Of a stretch of DNA of 15,277 nt, positions 14,909-15,277 are shown in pieces. A program made the position numbers and the translations under genes. The notes beneath the pieces are model-generated. The model did no database searches. It saw only the letters and a list, made by a program, of their open reading frames with translations, and was not told the DNA's origin. The first letter of the stretch is position 1; the number at the start of each line of letters is the position of its first letter. The DNA is from CAXBES01 sp965367015 (lineage in GTDB: Bacteria; Bacteroidota; Bacteroidia; Flavobacteriales; Flavobacteriaceae), in NCBI GenBank assembly GCA_965367015.1, contig CBDUGY010000070.1:1-15277 (forward strand), read 5' to 3'.

Positions 14909-15277
14909 TTATTCGAACTTTTCAAGTGCTACTTTTACCCGTTCATTTTTTGGATCAAGGCGAATCGCTTTATTATAATAAGTGAAAGCTAATTCTTTCT
15001 TATTGGTTTTGTATAATTTATTCGCTAGACTCTCATAGGTGGAAGATTCATGCGGGAATAGAATCGTATTTAGCTTTGCGACAGTTACTGCTTCTTCTCT
15101 CTTATCTGAAAAGAATAAAACATTGGCATAAGTGTTTAATTCTGAAACTTTATGAACTTCTTTTTTTAACTTTGGAAGTAATTTATGGGCTTTCTTCTGA
15201 AACTTATCCGGCCCCATTTTTACTAAGGCATCATTTATTATTTTAACCGAATTATAACTTGGTGTATAATCTCTATT
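14909..15277 (-). CDS. TPR-tailed protein, C-terminal part only (partial)
   Basis: The frame is open from the stop at 14909 to the right edge (122 residues), and no start need lie within the window; the ATG at 15217 is probably internal. The visible part is a helical C-terminus with at least two tetratricopeptide-like repeats. One is around a LNTYANVLFFSDKREEAV segment, the other is SSTYESLANKLYKTNKKELAFTYYNKAIRLDPKNERV split across two helices. The repeated Tyr-x-Ser-Leu-Ala and Ala-Ile-x-Leu-(Asp/Asn)-Pro-x-(Asn/Asp) pattern often forms the tail of Bacteroidota serine hydrolases and esterases, so an alpha/beta-hydrolase or beta-lactamase-like front part is one possibility, but none of it is visible. 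It is followed by about 130 nt before lysS, on the same strand but with lysS having its own promoter. Confidence 0.7.
   Translation of the reverse strand, partial: NRDYTPSYNSVKIINDALVKMGPDKFQKKAHKLLPKLKKEVHKVSELNTYANVLFFSDKREEAVTVAKLNTILFPHESSTYESLANKLYKTNKKELAFTYYNKAIRLDPKNERVKVALEKFE

Noticed and set aside
1..15277. CRISPR array, insertion sequence, phage or integrase genes, or anti-phage defence genes
   Set aside because: No spaced direct repeats, transposase or integrase motifs, or defence-type domains were seen on either strand.

Overview
The window looks like chromosomal DNA of a Bacteroidota bacterium, most likely a member of the Flavobacteriaceae. Reasons: the DNA is AT-rich; starts lack Shine-Dalgarno sequences; promoters fit the TAnnTTTG type; there are many secreted proteins, including one lipoprotein with a surface-export-like Cys-Lys-Lys-Asp-Asp-Asp start; and there is a very large multidomain surface protein of the kind exported by the type IX secretion system. 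I see no plasmid, phage, insertion-sequence or CRISPR signature.

Left part (1-6500, all minus strand): an apparent operon reads leftward from 5721. It encodes a secreted tail-fibre-like surface protein (5721-4609), a multi-pass membrane protein (4581-3688), and, overlapping that by 4 nt, a giant metallophosphoesterase of the purple-acid-phosphatase-like type with tandem Ig plus beta-rich modules (3691 to beyond base 1). Upstream lies a small secreted protein (6500-5994) with its own strong terminator. This gene and the operon carry nearly identical two-block promoter-region sequences at the same spacing and distance from their starts, which suggests co-regulation of cell-surface proteins.

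Middle (6785-9833, plus strand): a tight three-gene cluster contains an ACC deaminase/D-cysteine desulfhydrase-like PLP enzyme, a GH73 glucosaminidase lipoprotein with LysM, and hemL (tetrapyrrole synthesis). The PLP enzyme is full length but has no ATG, GTG or TTG in its N-terminal part; an ACG sits where the start would be expected. A bidirectional hairpin terminator ends the cluster.

Right part: a small secreted Spy-like protein and a diheme cytochrome c lipoprotein (both minus) are followed by a divergent secreted squalene-cyclase-like toroid protein (plus). Then comes an intergenic region that may encode a structured small RNA with its own promoter, an inverted repeat inside that promoter, and a stem plus U-tract end. 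Last come lysS (minus) with a good promoter, and the C-terminal end of a TPR protein that runs off the right edge.

The best leads for something new are the putative small RNA at about 12918-13033, the shared promoter module of the surface-protein genes, the start-codon anomaly of the PLP enzyme, and the phosphoesterase/membrane/tail-fibre operon.
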